Assembly: GCA_963576565.1 (NCBI GenBank)
Contig: OY755042.1
Location: forward strand, 3,090,112 to 3,154,111
DNA from: Aspidapion aeneum
Lineage: Eukaryota; Arthropoda; Insecta; Coleoptera; Brentidae
Reading direction: 5' to 3'
DNA length: 64,000 nucleotides
Shown here: positions 22,377 to 35,500 of the stretch, one piece after another
Layout: every line of letters starts with the position of its first letter
Numbering within the stretch: the first letter of the stretch is position 1
Program-made: the position numbers and the translations under genes
The notes under the pieces: model-generated
Told to the model about the DNA's origin: nothing
Seen by the model: only the letters and a program-made list of their open reading frames with translations
Databases searched by the model: none

Positions 22377-25300
22377 GTATTGCATATAATTTTTACCTTC
22401 CTAGCCCGCGCAGCATTGGCTAGAGAAGGTATTATTTTCATAAAAAAAATTTTTTTTGGGATAACGCCGAAAATGTGTTACTTGGGTGTATTTTGACCTA
22501 TCTTAGCAATATCGTCGTGATGTCTGTGTGTGTGTGTGTATATTATTTTTGTCCTTAAAACGATAGCTCCTAAACCTCTAAAAAGATTTTTATAAAATTT
22601 TAACTTTTTATAATGAACCGAGCATCGTATTAATATGAGGTTTTCGGAATATAGTAGACTATATTTTGCACAATAATTTGTATTATATTCAAAAACTTCG
22701 AGCTCAAGAGCTTTAGTTTCTGAGATATTTACAAAAACTCTTTTCAAAGCTGATATATCATTGCTTCACTTGAATTGGAGGGTATTAGATTCGTCATAGG
22801 TCCATTATTTAACCTATTTATGCAGAATTGTGCTCAATAAATTTGTTAGTTTTTTTATACTTTTAATTCCGAAAAAGCAATAAAGCAACCACCTGAGTTG
22901 GCGCGGCGGCAGCCGGTCTCAAAGAAAAATAAATCAACAATTACAAATTGTTTAATATTTAATTTTTCCGTGAAATCGGCCATAAATAATTTTATTTCCT
23001 GTGCCGACTTAGTGTTTTTGGTAACCTGCTTTACTAATTTAAAATAATTTATTGTTTTGTTTTTTAAAAAATCTTTGATCTATTTAGTTCAGGGGTGCTT
23101 TGCTAAATTTGAACACCTATTCATAATTCATCTAAAACTTACTCACGTTCTGGTCGGTCAGTCGGCAGTCAAAAGAGTGTGTCAGGTAAAGAGTGGCTTG
23201 TTCCTTATGGATATATATAACATTAAGGTGATTACTATTCTACAACGATGTGAATATTTAGTGCGTGGTTAAAGTTAGTTTTATTTTTAAGATTTTATTT
23301 TCCTTTTGAGTTAAATAAGGCTTGTTGCTGCCTCTTAAAACTTTGAAACCCTCATAATTTAGGTTCATCACACGGGTGAATGGTAGAGTTTAATGTCGCG
23401 TTGTCAGTATAATAATCGCTTATGTTTATGTAGGAAGCAACTGGAAAACAAAGTTCAAAAGTGCGACAAATAGCTTATATACCTCGTAATATAATTGTCA
23501 TTTATCCCATGACGAATTGTAGCTTTCCCTCTGGTCGAGCTACAAAGTTTTCGCCTCATGATAAAAACTGACACTTTTTTTTCCTTAGTATATAATATAC
23601 TATTAAACTATTTTTGTTTTCAGGTACCAAATGAAATGAATTCTCTAGATCCACTACGAGGCTATCTAGGTGAAGACATTGAAATTCAACTGCCAGGCTC
23701 TTTGACAGTCTACGACATTGATTGGCTGTCAGTTTGGTGCGTTCAATATAGGAGTAACTTTGGCCATGTCAAGTTGCCAAAAGATTTGGACGTACCACCT
23801 GCCCTGGGTCAGACCAAAATATCGGTAAGGATCATAAAAATAGAAAAATAAAAAGCACGCTTGTCAAACCTGTGCCGACTAGAGGAAATGGGAAGAAATT
23901 AAAATTCGCTTTTTTCACAGATTAAAAATAAATTTGAGCGGTAAATAGTTTCGAACTGGTTGACCTTGACATCAGTTGTAACTAGTAAACAGACCGGACC
24001 ACTAACACGAACTTGGTTGAAACTCTCACCCTACTTTGTTGAAAATTACTCCAGTGTTTTTTGCGGTTTGTTTTTGGAAGGTTTTTATTATGGAAAACGA
24101 ACTTTTTATTTGACACTTTAAGCCCTAACTCAACTTGTATTTGAAACCCGTAGGCGGAAATGTTTTCAATCTATAACTAGGCCTTTACACTTTACTCATA
24201 CACAATAGCGCCTGACATAATATTGCAAATTATTACCGACTGTTGTAACTTTATCCACTATCCCACTTGACCCCAAGGACTGTCCTTCACTCCAACTTAC
24301 CATTCCGAAGGACATTTAATTACTAACTGTCTACTTCTACCAGAAAGTCTGATCCAAAGTAGTTCATTGAGACCTGATATCTCATGATGTTGGTCTTCTT
24401 CTAAACACTCGAATATAGAGCCCAAGACCTCGTCTTTATTAAAATAAAAAAAACACTTAAAAAATAATAATATTTATAGCCAGAATAACCTCAAAATACT
24501 TAGGAGAAGTGGGGATAACCGAGGTTTGAAAACCGCTCCAGACCTGGATAAATTTCGGTTCCAATAAATGACGTTTCTCAACTTCATCGATGACGTCATA
24601 TAGTTGAACCCAAGATAACCATGACTACTCGAACGCGTTTGGTTTTCACCAATTTGGAACGATAATTACCGATTGACCGCTCAAATTTGTTTTAACCTAG
24701 GCCAACTTTGACCGGCACGATTTGAAATGCTGCGGCATTGAACTAAACCCATGGTAAAGAATCATATGGAGCCACTGATCTCAATTAAAGATATTTCACA
24801 GAGCGTGGTGGCTTAAACAAGGCCAACACACAAAAATAGAGGCCACGACCCTGAAAAAATCAGCTGTTCTCCCGGGGCTGAATTTTACATTGGGTCTTAT
24901 GGGAGGTCAGACGTTTTTTTATAATATTTTCAAAATGGCACTACAGATTTCCGCAAAATTTCAGTGAAATATTCTCAGACACCATCCCGATATTCCACCA
25001 AAGGTTTGTAAGGAAGCAACATGATTAAAAGGTTAAAATCTTCAAGATTTAGCATTCCTTATTTTGTTACTGTTATATTTGGCATGTATTTGACTTTGTC
25101 ATATGTGATTGTCACATTCGCTTCTGCTTTAAACTTAATTTTTGTGTGAGCTAATGAAGCGGCTATGAAAAATTAGGGCTTACTATACATTAAAAAAAAT
25201 TGTTCTGCCAGAATAAAGTAAAAACAATCTCAAAAACGGATTTATTTAACAAAAAATCAAATATCCATGAACCGTCATTCCAACTTCAAAATTTTAAAGA

Positions 25301-28300
25301 CAATCAGCTGTGTCGTAACGTGACCATCAAAAAAAAAATCAGCCCCGGATGTGACGTCAACAAAGTGGAGGATCGTGGCCCGTCCATTTTGATAGCCCTG
25401 GCTTAAACTACGCTTGTAAGGTCACTACTTTCTCAAGCGTTCCGTCGACCCCTATGTGGTTGCGCAGTTGTCGAAGCGCAATCTATTAATTTTTTTATAT
25501 CTATGGTAAGGATACTTTTGTAATGAATTTGAGGGAAAAGTAACACTTTGGTTTGCAAGTCACCTGTAAATTTAACTTTTAGAAAAAGTAGGGGAGTTCG
25601 GGGTTAGTTGGGCCACTTTTTACATAAATGCGTACTAATAAATTACTGTCCTTATACCCTGTTTCCACCAATGCATGCCCACCCCGATTCAAAAAATGCA
25701 TCAGGTGACACTGCATTTAAAACCGGTGCAAATCTATGGGCCATCACGTGATGCGTTTTTTGAATCAGGGTGGGCATGCATTGGTGGAAACAGGGTATTA
25801 CAATAGTAAAAAGTAGATCACAATGTGTTACAAACATCTTTAGGGTAAATAATGAGCTAAGAGTTTGCTTTTGCTTTATGTAAACACTATAAAACATTAT
25901 ATTAAACTTTTTCTTTTGCAAAACATTATATTAAAGTTTTTCTGAAACAAAAAAGTTACTTACGTGGTGTTTTGTGCTATCAATTTCCAAATTGGTGTAG
26001 AATTCCCAATTTACCCCTATGCCCAATAAGCCTTGGTCTCCCTCACCACATCAATTTATTGTCACAATAGAGGCACCAAGAACCTCATTATATCAGAATT
26101 CATATCCCTGCAGGTTACAACCTGAACCGTTGCAAAACCAACACACACCAACATTTCCGCGCACTTGCCGCTTCTCGAGCGTGATAGGGATCTCCTGGCG
26201 AGTGCGCATACCCGTAAAAAAAAAATAGTCGAATCATATAAATAGGTCGTTAGCAGAAGCCCCAACCGAGGCTCCAGTGTTTGATTTGATGCCTTGTAGC
26301 TGGAAATAAAACGTTTTTATTAAAAAATTAAATTGCTGCTTTTTAATAAGTCCCTGCATTCGCCATATTTTATAGGCTAGAATCAGATCCGGACTGGCCA
26401 TATCGGCTATTCGGCGATCAGATAGACCGAAAGCGCTCTGCCCTAGAAAAATTTTTTTAATAAAATTTGCACGAAGGACAAAACGCCTTTGTTTGCAAAT
26501 AAAAATGGTAATTATAAGATATCCTGAACAAAATTTATATAGTTATGATCAGTGGCGTATATAGAAAAATGTTTCGGGGGGGGGGGGTGAACAGTTTCGG
26601 GGGGGGGGGAGACCCCATGAGTCCGTATTTTATGATATTTTATGTTTGTATTCTTGAAATATGTGGAAAATATACAAACAAATCTTATCTTCGGTTCATT
26701 TTAAAAATTTTAAATAATTTAATTATACAGTGTGTCCACGTAAGTTGGCGGCATATGGGAAACTTTTTTATTATTAGTTTTACGAAAAAAAGTTATTCTT
26801 CATAAAAAGTTCTGCATGGTCCAAAACCTAAAATGCAACCATCAGATGTTAAATTTTTTCAGTCATATTACGAGGTTTGTCAAAAAATGTGATTTTTGCT
26901 CCAGAGTAAAGTACCTTTCTTTTTGACAATATCGAAAATTGTTATAAAGAAAAGATGTTTAGAATTAAAAATAGCTTTTAAATATTCAATATTTTTTATT
27001 TACATTAAAAAAATATTTTTTTCTCCATTTTCTCTGCGATTATGTTGGAAATTTAAGTTTGCACATTAATGCATTGCATTTATTAATTATAAATTTGATT
27101 AAACAATTATAAATAAACTTTTAAAAACAATTATCTCTTAATATTTATCGAACACTGATAACCTTTAAGTTGCTTAATCACTAGTTTGTAACAAACAAAT
27201 ACGTCTGTCAAACATAAAACTGTACAATACGGATCTCTAAAAATTTTGAAAAACACTGTTAGACTGCCTAAAAAAGTGTTTATACCGTGGCACTTTTTGA
27301 AATACGATTGTTGACGTTTCTTCGAATTTTCGATATTTAGACAGTTCGCAAAGCCTACTTTAATTATCAGTTTTAAAAAATGCCAGTGCATCCTAGATTA
27401 ATTATGCATTAATGTGCAAACTTAAATTTCCAACGTAATCGCAGAGAAAATGTAGAAAAAAATATTTTTTTAATGTAAATAAACAATGTTGAATATTTGA
27501 AAGCTATTTCTAATTCTAAACATCTTTTCTTTATAACAATTTTCGATATTGTCAAAAAGAAAGGTACTTTACTATGGAGCAAAAATCACATTTTTTGACA
27601 AACCTCGTAATATGACTGAAAAAATTTAACATCTGATGGTTGCATTTTAGGTTTTGGACCATGCAGAACTTTTTATGAAAAATAACTTTTTTTCGTAAAA
27701 CTAATAATAAAAAAGTTTCCCATATGCCGCCAACTTACGTGGACACACTGTATATTTTTAAAATTATAAAATACTATAATGGTGAACTAATCTAATCTAA
27801 TGCTTTTTTACATGGAACAATCTTATCTTAAATAAGGTAAAATTGTTTATTATAGTATAGTTTTCCTGAGCGCTACCCCCCTAGATTTTTGATCCAGGGC
27901 CGCCGATGAGTCGGTCGCACCATTTAAGGTTAAGCTACATTTGCATAATATCTAAAAAAATTAACCAAAAAACATATATGAAAATTTATTGTAAGCGTAT
28001 AAGCATTGGCGTAGCTAGGGGGGGGGGCTGGGGGGTCTGGCTCCCCCTGAAGTTCCTCAGGCCCCCCTAAGATATTTTAGGCCTCCACTACCTACTACTA
28101 GTAAAAGGACATGACGCTGAAAATACATACTTTTCTATTATTATTCGGGAAATATTCAAATAAAATAGGTGCATTAAAATTTAAAATCATTCAGATAATG
28201 TTTACATTTCAGGAAAAAGCCCTTGTCTTGCGGAATTAGGCTTTTTCTCTTTAAATTATCGGTAACTTTTCTGCACTTATGCAATTTCCCGAAAATATTT

Positions 28301-31300
28301 TTTAAATTTAAACATAATTATGCATATTGAATATTTCATACATATTGGCGACATCTTGTAAAATATTATAGATGTGTAAGTTAAATTTCGCATTTAATAA
28401 AGACAGCGACCTTTGCCCCTCTGTTTCCGAAACCGGGTTGTAGATGTCGTAAGGTTATAAAAGACCCTTTTAAACTGTTTTTCTAAAATAAATATAATAA
28501 TCTTTTGTTTTTGGAGGTTAGCGTTTAGTGTCTTATGAAAATTTTCCGATTTTGGTGACAATTTCATAACCATTTTCATATTAAGTTTTCCCACGTCGTT
28601 AAATGGAATAAATTCGTCGAGCAATACCGGGAAATTTTTAATATTAATACTTCTGCTCTAAGAGCAGAAATGACCGTTTTAAAGAATTGTATTTTTCGGT
28701 TAAATCAAACTGTTGGTCATGATTCTATCAAACAACATAGGGCAGAAAACACCTATCCAAACCTCTACCAACTTTTTAAAGTTGCGAGTATTCTTCCAAT
28801 TTCAAGTGCAACTTGCGAGAGGTCTTTCTCTGCCATGAGGAGAGTTTTTAATTGGCTTAGAACAACTATGACTCAAGAGAGACACTCAGGTTTGTCATTG
28901 TTATTCATAGAAAAAGATGTTGAGGTTGACTTAGACAGTGTGGTAGACGCTTTCAGTCAGCGACGTAGAAAACTTTGTAGAATTGCTGAATTGCATACTT
29001 GCTGTGTATACATATAAATAAGTTGGTAAATGTATTATTAAATTTGTTATATTAAAATATTAGAACATTTAATGCGCGTATTTTGTTTTATTCATTGCAC
29101 ACTTTGCACGACTCTTTAAAACCTATGTTTGATTTTTGTTCAAGATAGACCGGGGCCACGGCCCCCCCTGAAAAGCAAGGCTAGCTACGCCAATGCGTAT
29201 AAGTAAAGTACATCAGAAAAGTTAAGTTTTTGGTTTGGTCATAAGTAGCAAAATCGGAAAAAGGTTTTCAGACATTTAATTTTTTTTAATTTTCCGAGGT
29301 GGGCTCTTGTTAGGAGGGCCTTCCTTAATTTTCTAGCCGAGGGCCCCCAAAGGAGCGATTCCGGGCCTGGCTAGAATTTATATTATCTTTTTGATCTGTG
29401 TAAAATAACCTTCACCAACTAAATTATTATTACTTTTTTAATGGATGCAGCCTCCTTGGTGGTATAACCCAGTAAGTACAACCGATGAATCTGCATCAAA
29501 TGATTTAGGATCAGAAGAAATTTTAGATTAAAAATAACTATTTTAGCCAAAGTCGTACTCATATTTATTATAATCATAGGTAGAGTAGCGTAGAATTTAT
29601 TTAGTTTTTGGTGTGTAATATATGTAGAGGCTTTCACAATTCATTTTGCTTTTTATTGACTGTATCTATACATTTTAGCGACTCAAAGAAATCAATCCAA
29701 AAACAATAGTATTTAGAGAGAGGTATTCCGAAAGTCCATGTGGCATAAACTGTGAGAAGTGGCTAGAGTAGGGACTTTTTGGGATAAAACCTGACCTTAT
29801 TTTAAAATTAGCAGTATTGTGAGAGATTTACATATAAAAAGCAGCCGCTTTCTTTCAAAATTCGGCCTTTGTGTAATTAAGAACCAGATTTATTAGTGCC
29901 TGTTATTATTAACGGAAAGTTAGCGACTTTGTTTTTAAACTCTACTTTGCAGGGGCGACTAGTGCATAAGGGCTGGAGAGCTGCAGAACCCCTAAAATTT
30001 TCACATTATTTGACTATTTTTCAGCCGCTGCTATTTTTCTAATATAATTATTTTATTTCTAAAATTATTGGAATAGTAGTATATTTTCCGTCCGGTATTG
30101 GTATAGTAGGCCTTCAAATCGCGTACGTGTGTTGAGTATGACGCCGCGCGCCGTCGCCGAAGTCGGTCAAATGAAGTTATTGGCATTGTTGCGCTGCTAA
30201 ATTGCAACACAACGTAGCTGGGCGGCTAACGAGATCTGTGCTCGACTAGGAACCCCTTCCTTCGCCCCGCACCGCACTTGCTCATGGGTTTAGATAGCGA
30301 AATCTAGGCAAAAATAGAACTGTAAAACTTGTAGTTCCAGTACAATTCCGGGCGGGCGGGCTAAGCGTTTTTATACCCTATCGGCAGAACTCACAAACTT
30401 TACTGTCACGAGCCGCCACTGCTAATTTGGTATGTCAATTTCAAGAGGTCTGCTGTTAGTTTTCTTTGTAAATCTGTCAGAATAAAGCCGATTTTAAAAT
30501 AAAGTCAGATTTTATTCCAATAAGTCCCTAATATTAGAAAGTGCAAAGATAAGGCACGGTAGATGACGTAAAAAAATACTCTGCCAATATATGGGCCCCT
30601 AAGCTCACACTAGGTACTATAGTTATAGTGTACGTGTGAGCTAATATAACTAAAAACTGAAATATATTTTATTCAACTCCAGACTAAATTACCTTTTGTT
30701 TGATAACACACAAGCCATGTTTTGACTAATAAACACAAATTTTTGAAATATACCCCACCCTTTTTTTAAAATAACTTAAAATCTATTTTATTTAACTCCA
30801 GACTCAATTACCTTTCGTTTGATATCACACACGCCATATTTTCACATTAACTGTAATTTTAGAAATCTACCCCCACCCTTTTATTTGGTGTGTGTTCTGT
30901 GGATTTTGTCCATTTTTAAATGGGACCATCTCGACCAAAGACCCAGCCTAGGTACCAAATTTCATCAAAATCGGGCAAGCGGTTTTTTAGTTATGCGCGT
31001 TGGTCGTTAAAAACAGACATACAGACAGGCAGACATACTAAAAAAATTTGTTGGAACTAAATTCCTGTTTTTCACATGCGTTGTGAGGACCAGGTAAAAA
31101 TTTAAGTGATATATATCAAAATGTTGGAAATTTTATGAGGACGACCAAAATAAGGTCCAAACGATACGAGGTCCGGAAATTGGACCTCGCAACGTAACCG
31201 GTCTTCGCAACTCTGGTGAGGGGTTGGCGTGTGTCCTCGCAAGGTATGTTACGCCAACACAGACAGACATACAGACAGACAAACAGACAGACGGCGCAAC

Positions 31301-32493
31301 AAAAAAGTTTCAAAATCATCTGAAACGCAAAGATATATAAAATTTTTTGAAATCGGAAATTAGGATCACCATAGCTCACACTACTATAGTATAGTATATA
31401 TGTGAGCTAAAAAATGTGCCCAAAAATATTTGTATTTTCGAAAACTAATTCGCTCTCTAAAGATCACAAATTAATCACCAGATGACTAGGTCGCTGGTAA
31501 AGTGTAGTAATGTTTAATAATAATTAATTTTTTATTTGTTTATTAATGGGTTATGCGAAAAAGAAGTAGAAGAAAAACGACATATCTTAAAGGGCTATTT
31601 TTCGTATAATCATTTATTTTTTATTCCACACCTTCCTATAATATAAATAAACAAATAAGTTGTGTTTCTTGTTGTTTTTTTCATACGTGTGTTACATTAA
31701 ACAATCATATTAACTATTTGTGATTTGCACCCCCCTTTAGCAATACACAGGGTTATAACACCTAGGTCCCCATGGTTTACACATACTTTAAAAATTTTTA
31801 AAAACGAGAAAAATAAGTTATTTTCTAATTACAAGAGGTCACTTACAGTATTTTACTTTTTACTGTTACTCATGTACGTGTTGTTCGACTTTTCTTTTGT
31901 TTTCACCACCGTCATCACCGTAAAAAAATACTCTGCCAATATATGGGCCCCTGAGCTCACACTATGTACTATAGTTATAGTGTACGTGCGAGCTAAGAAA
32001 ACTAAAACCTGAAATATATCTTATTCAACTCCAGACTAAATTACCTTTTGTTTGATACCACACAAGCCATGTTTTAACTTAAACTCAAATTTTTTAAATC
32101 TGCCCCCACCCTTAAAAAAACAAAAAGTAAAACGTATTTTGTTTAACTCCGGACTTAATTACCTTTCGTTTGATATCACACAACCCATATTTTCACGTAA
32201 ACTCTAATTTTTGAAATCTACCCCCACCCTTTTTGAAGAAAAAAAACTAAAATGTATTTTGTTTAACTCCATACTCAATTACCTTTCGTTTGATATTACA
32301 CTCGCCATATTTTCACATAAACTCTAATTTTTGAAATCTTCCCCCACCCTTTTATTTGGCTTGTGTTGGGTGGATTTTGTTTATTTTTAAACGGGACCAT
32401 CTCGACACAAGACCCAGCCTAGGTACCAAATTTCATTAAAATCGGCCTAGCGGTTTTTGAGTTATGCGCGTTGGTCGTTACAGACAGACATAC

Positions 32494-32529
<36 letters not shown>

Positions 32530-35500
32530 GGCGCGACAAAAAAGTTTCAAAATCATCTGAAACGCAAAGATATATAAAAAAATTTGAAATCGGAGCAACT
32601 TTTTTTTTTCTCGAAAAAATTAGGATCACCATAGCTCACACTACTATAGGATATTATATGTGTGAGCTAATAGTACAATTTAGTCCATTTTACCGACTCT
32701 CTTGATCATAGAGTCTTGAAGATCTATTGAATCCCCAAACCACCCACGCCCGATATGGTTTAGTATAAAGGAACTAAAATACTATACACGAAACATATTT
32801 AAAATATTTTTGTTAAGAATAGTGGCAATCACAAGAAAATAGACACTTTTTATTGAGTAGTTATAGTGATTTTTAGCTATTTACAGCATTTTAAGTGTTA
32901 AATTGTCTAACGTATATATTATATAACGTATATTGTTCCTTTTTCATCCATGACCAAACCAACTGTTGTTTTTTATCTTTTGATTTACCATGTTCACCCC
33001 TGCTCAGTCCTTTAGAAAACTATCACTTTTTATCCAACAAAATTTCTCTTGTAAAAAGTCTTTATGCTGACCTCTATAAACTTTGCATTACCACTTAAGA
33101 ATTGGAAATTCGCAATATATGCATTAATTGTTGTGAATTTGTCGTAAATTTGTCGTGAAAGAAAAAAATTTGTCGCGCCACCCGTTTTCCTGAAAAGGGT
33201 ATGTAATGATAAGTTGAATCTCAACTTAGCATTACCACCCCAGAAAAAATTAAAATTTTTAAAAACTAATCTATGGAATAATTGTCGTAAATTTGTCGTA
33301 AATTTGTCGTGAAAGAAAAAAAATTGTCGCGCCACCCGTTTTCCTGAAAAGGGTATGTAATGCTAAGTTGAGACTCAACTGAACGACAAATTCACGACAA
33401 TTAATGCATATATTGCGAATATCCAATTCTTAAGTGGTAATGCTAACTTTATAGAGGTTTTATGCTGACCTTGTATGTGACCTTTGTTTTTCTTACCAAC
33501 CTTAGACCACGTCCACCCCACAACCCGCCCCGACCAATTGCAGGGAGTTTTTAGATAAGCGACTACAGGTGAGATGGCTGATGATGGACGACGCAGTCAA
33601 TATCACACTATCGGCTAAAATCGGCGAGGATAAATACATTGCTTTTGGAATTAGCGGAGCTGATAATAAAAACCAAATGGTAAGCAAAAAAAACGAAACA
33701 AAGGTATACTACACATTAAACATTTTAAAGCTATGAACAAAAAATTCCTGCATCCAACAAATCAAATTGTACCAGGGTTCCGACTTTGCGAGATGGAATG
33801 CTGCCTTTAGCGGGTTAATATCTGTTTCTTTAGAAAAAAAACGCGTCAACAAATTGCTTCACAAGCTTTCTGCCTGACGGAAGAAAAAATATTCTCGAAG
33901 ATCATACTTATTATAGACACACAGGTTCTTCAATCGAAGGCTTGGATATGAAATGGACGTTCAGTGGACTTTCAAATGACGTCCACTGTATTAAAAAACT
34001 ACAATACCAAAAGGTGGAAGAACAGGGCATTCGTTTCTTTGGAAATGGGTGAACTGAACTTCGCCCACATTGATTAAATAGTGGAATGTATTTTTTTGAT
34101 GTATTTTTTGATGTATTTTTTTATCAATAAAGACCTTTATTATTATTATTATTATTAAATATGAGACGTCCCTTGATGTCTAGAAAAGGATGCCCGTTAA
34201 ATAGCCAAGTGATGTCCAGAGGACGTCCCTTTGGATGTCCAGAAACGAACTTATATTGGACGTACAAAAGTGTGCAATATATATCATCCATTGTATCTCC
34301 AACGTATAATGGACGTCCGGAATGTCCACACGTAGACGTCCTATGAACGTTTAGAGGACGTTTTTGTACTGTCTGGAATGTAACTTAATGAATTAAGAAT
34401 GTCACCAAGACCTTACGTTTGTTAATTCTTCCCACACGGCCAACAGTGCATAAGGGAAGAGCCATTTCCCACACCCATTGTCGACAAATACCTATAGATC
34501 ATTTTCAAACAGGTGATCGGAGGCAAATTCTCATGCTCGTATTTTTCGAAACAGTGTGGTTCACTCATTGAGTTGTATAACGCCCTCAAAGGGCGTTAGA
34601 GACGGAAAGACAGGCATTTTTTATTGACCCTATCCAATTTGGTTTCTAGGGACGGTTATTTCTTTTACAATAAAAACAGAGATAGACATTATTAAACATG
34701 TGAAACAAACAAAGATAGGCTGATTTTGCATGCTAATAATACCCTAGATAACATATGGGTACAGTGTGAAAGAGACACTGACGGCATAAGTGCGACAGAA
34801 AAGCAGCTGGCTACTTTTAATCCACCTGCCGCATTTTGAGTGATTCAACCTGCTAGTCGGTTTATACAGGGAAAACTAATAGACAATGTTGTCTAAGTAC
34901 GGAAATGAATTTTTTCGAATTTTGTGCGGGAATATTACAAAAAGAATTCTTAAAAACGTTTAAAAACAAGTTTAGAAGTAAATATTTGAGTTCAAACATG
35001 GTCCGAAATTGATTTTTGTGCAAAAGAAGAAAAAAATCGCTAAAAAAACAACATTTTATGGGTAAGTCGTCTTGACGGATAGTTTTTGCTAAAACACGAG
35101 AAAGTTCATTAGCGTCACGATAGAAAGTTTTTTCTGCGACCGTGCGATTTTCCCTCACACATTTTGATTCAGAAAGTGTCACTTCCCCGCACTTATAAGA
35201 TTATTTTTTAATAATAATTTGTCCTGAAATGTGTTGCAGTCTGGGACAACTGGGCGCCGCCAACTCGGCGCCTCCAACTGGGCGGCGGGCCAACTGGACG
35301 GCAGGCCAACTGGGCGCCGGGCCAACTGGACGCCGGGCCAACTGTGCGCCGGACTAAAATATTTTTTCTTGATAAAATGTGCAGATGAAAAACAAAATAG
35401 GTATATTATTATTTATGCAAAAACATCTTTAAAAAACCCTTTACGTAATATTCTTGAAATTTGGTTTTGTTAGAGTTAAATCTTTTACGTCGAGTGTTGA

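Larger units (their letters stand above)
26384..29369. mobile_element. hAT-like element carrying two nested transposons
   Basis: Perfect 8-bp duplication gctagaat (26376-26383 and 29370-29377). The ends cagatccggactgg and the inverse of cgattccgggcctg share a CCGGA core. Without the two insertions (26728-27750 and 28004-29195) about 760 bp of its own sequence remain, with G-runs and no transposase frame. Confidence 0.75.

Noticed and set aside
26550..26615. cagtggcgtatatag followed by G-runs as a separate transposon
   Set aside because: Single end only; it is explained as interior of the 26384-29369 element.
31116..32705. Frames containing Asp-Arg-Gln-Thr or Cys-Leu-Phe-Val repeats
   Set aside because: They are translations of GACA microsatellites.
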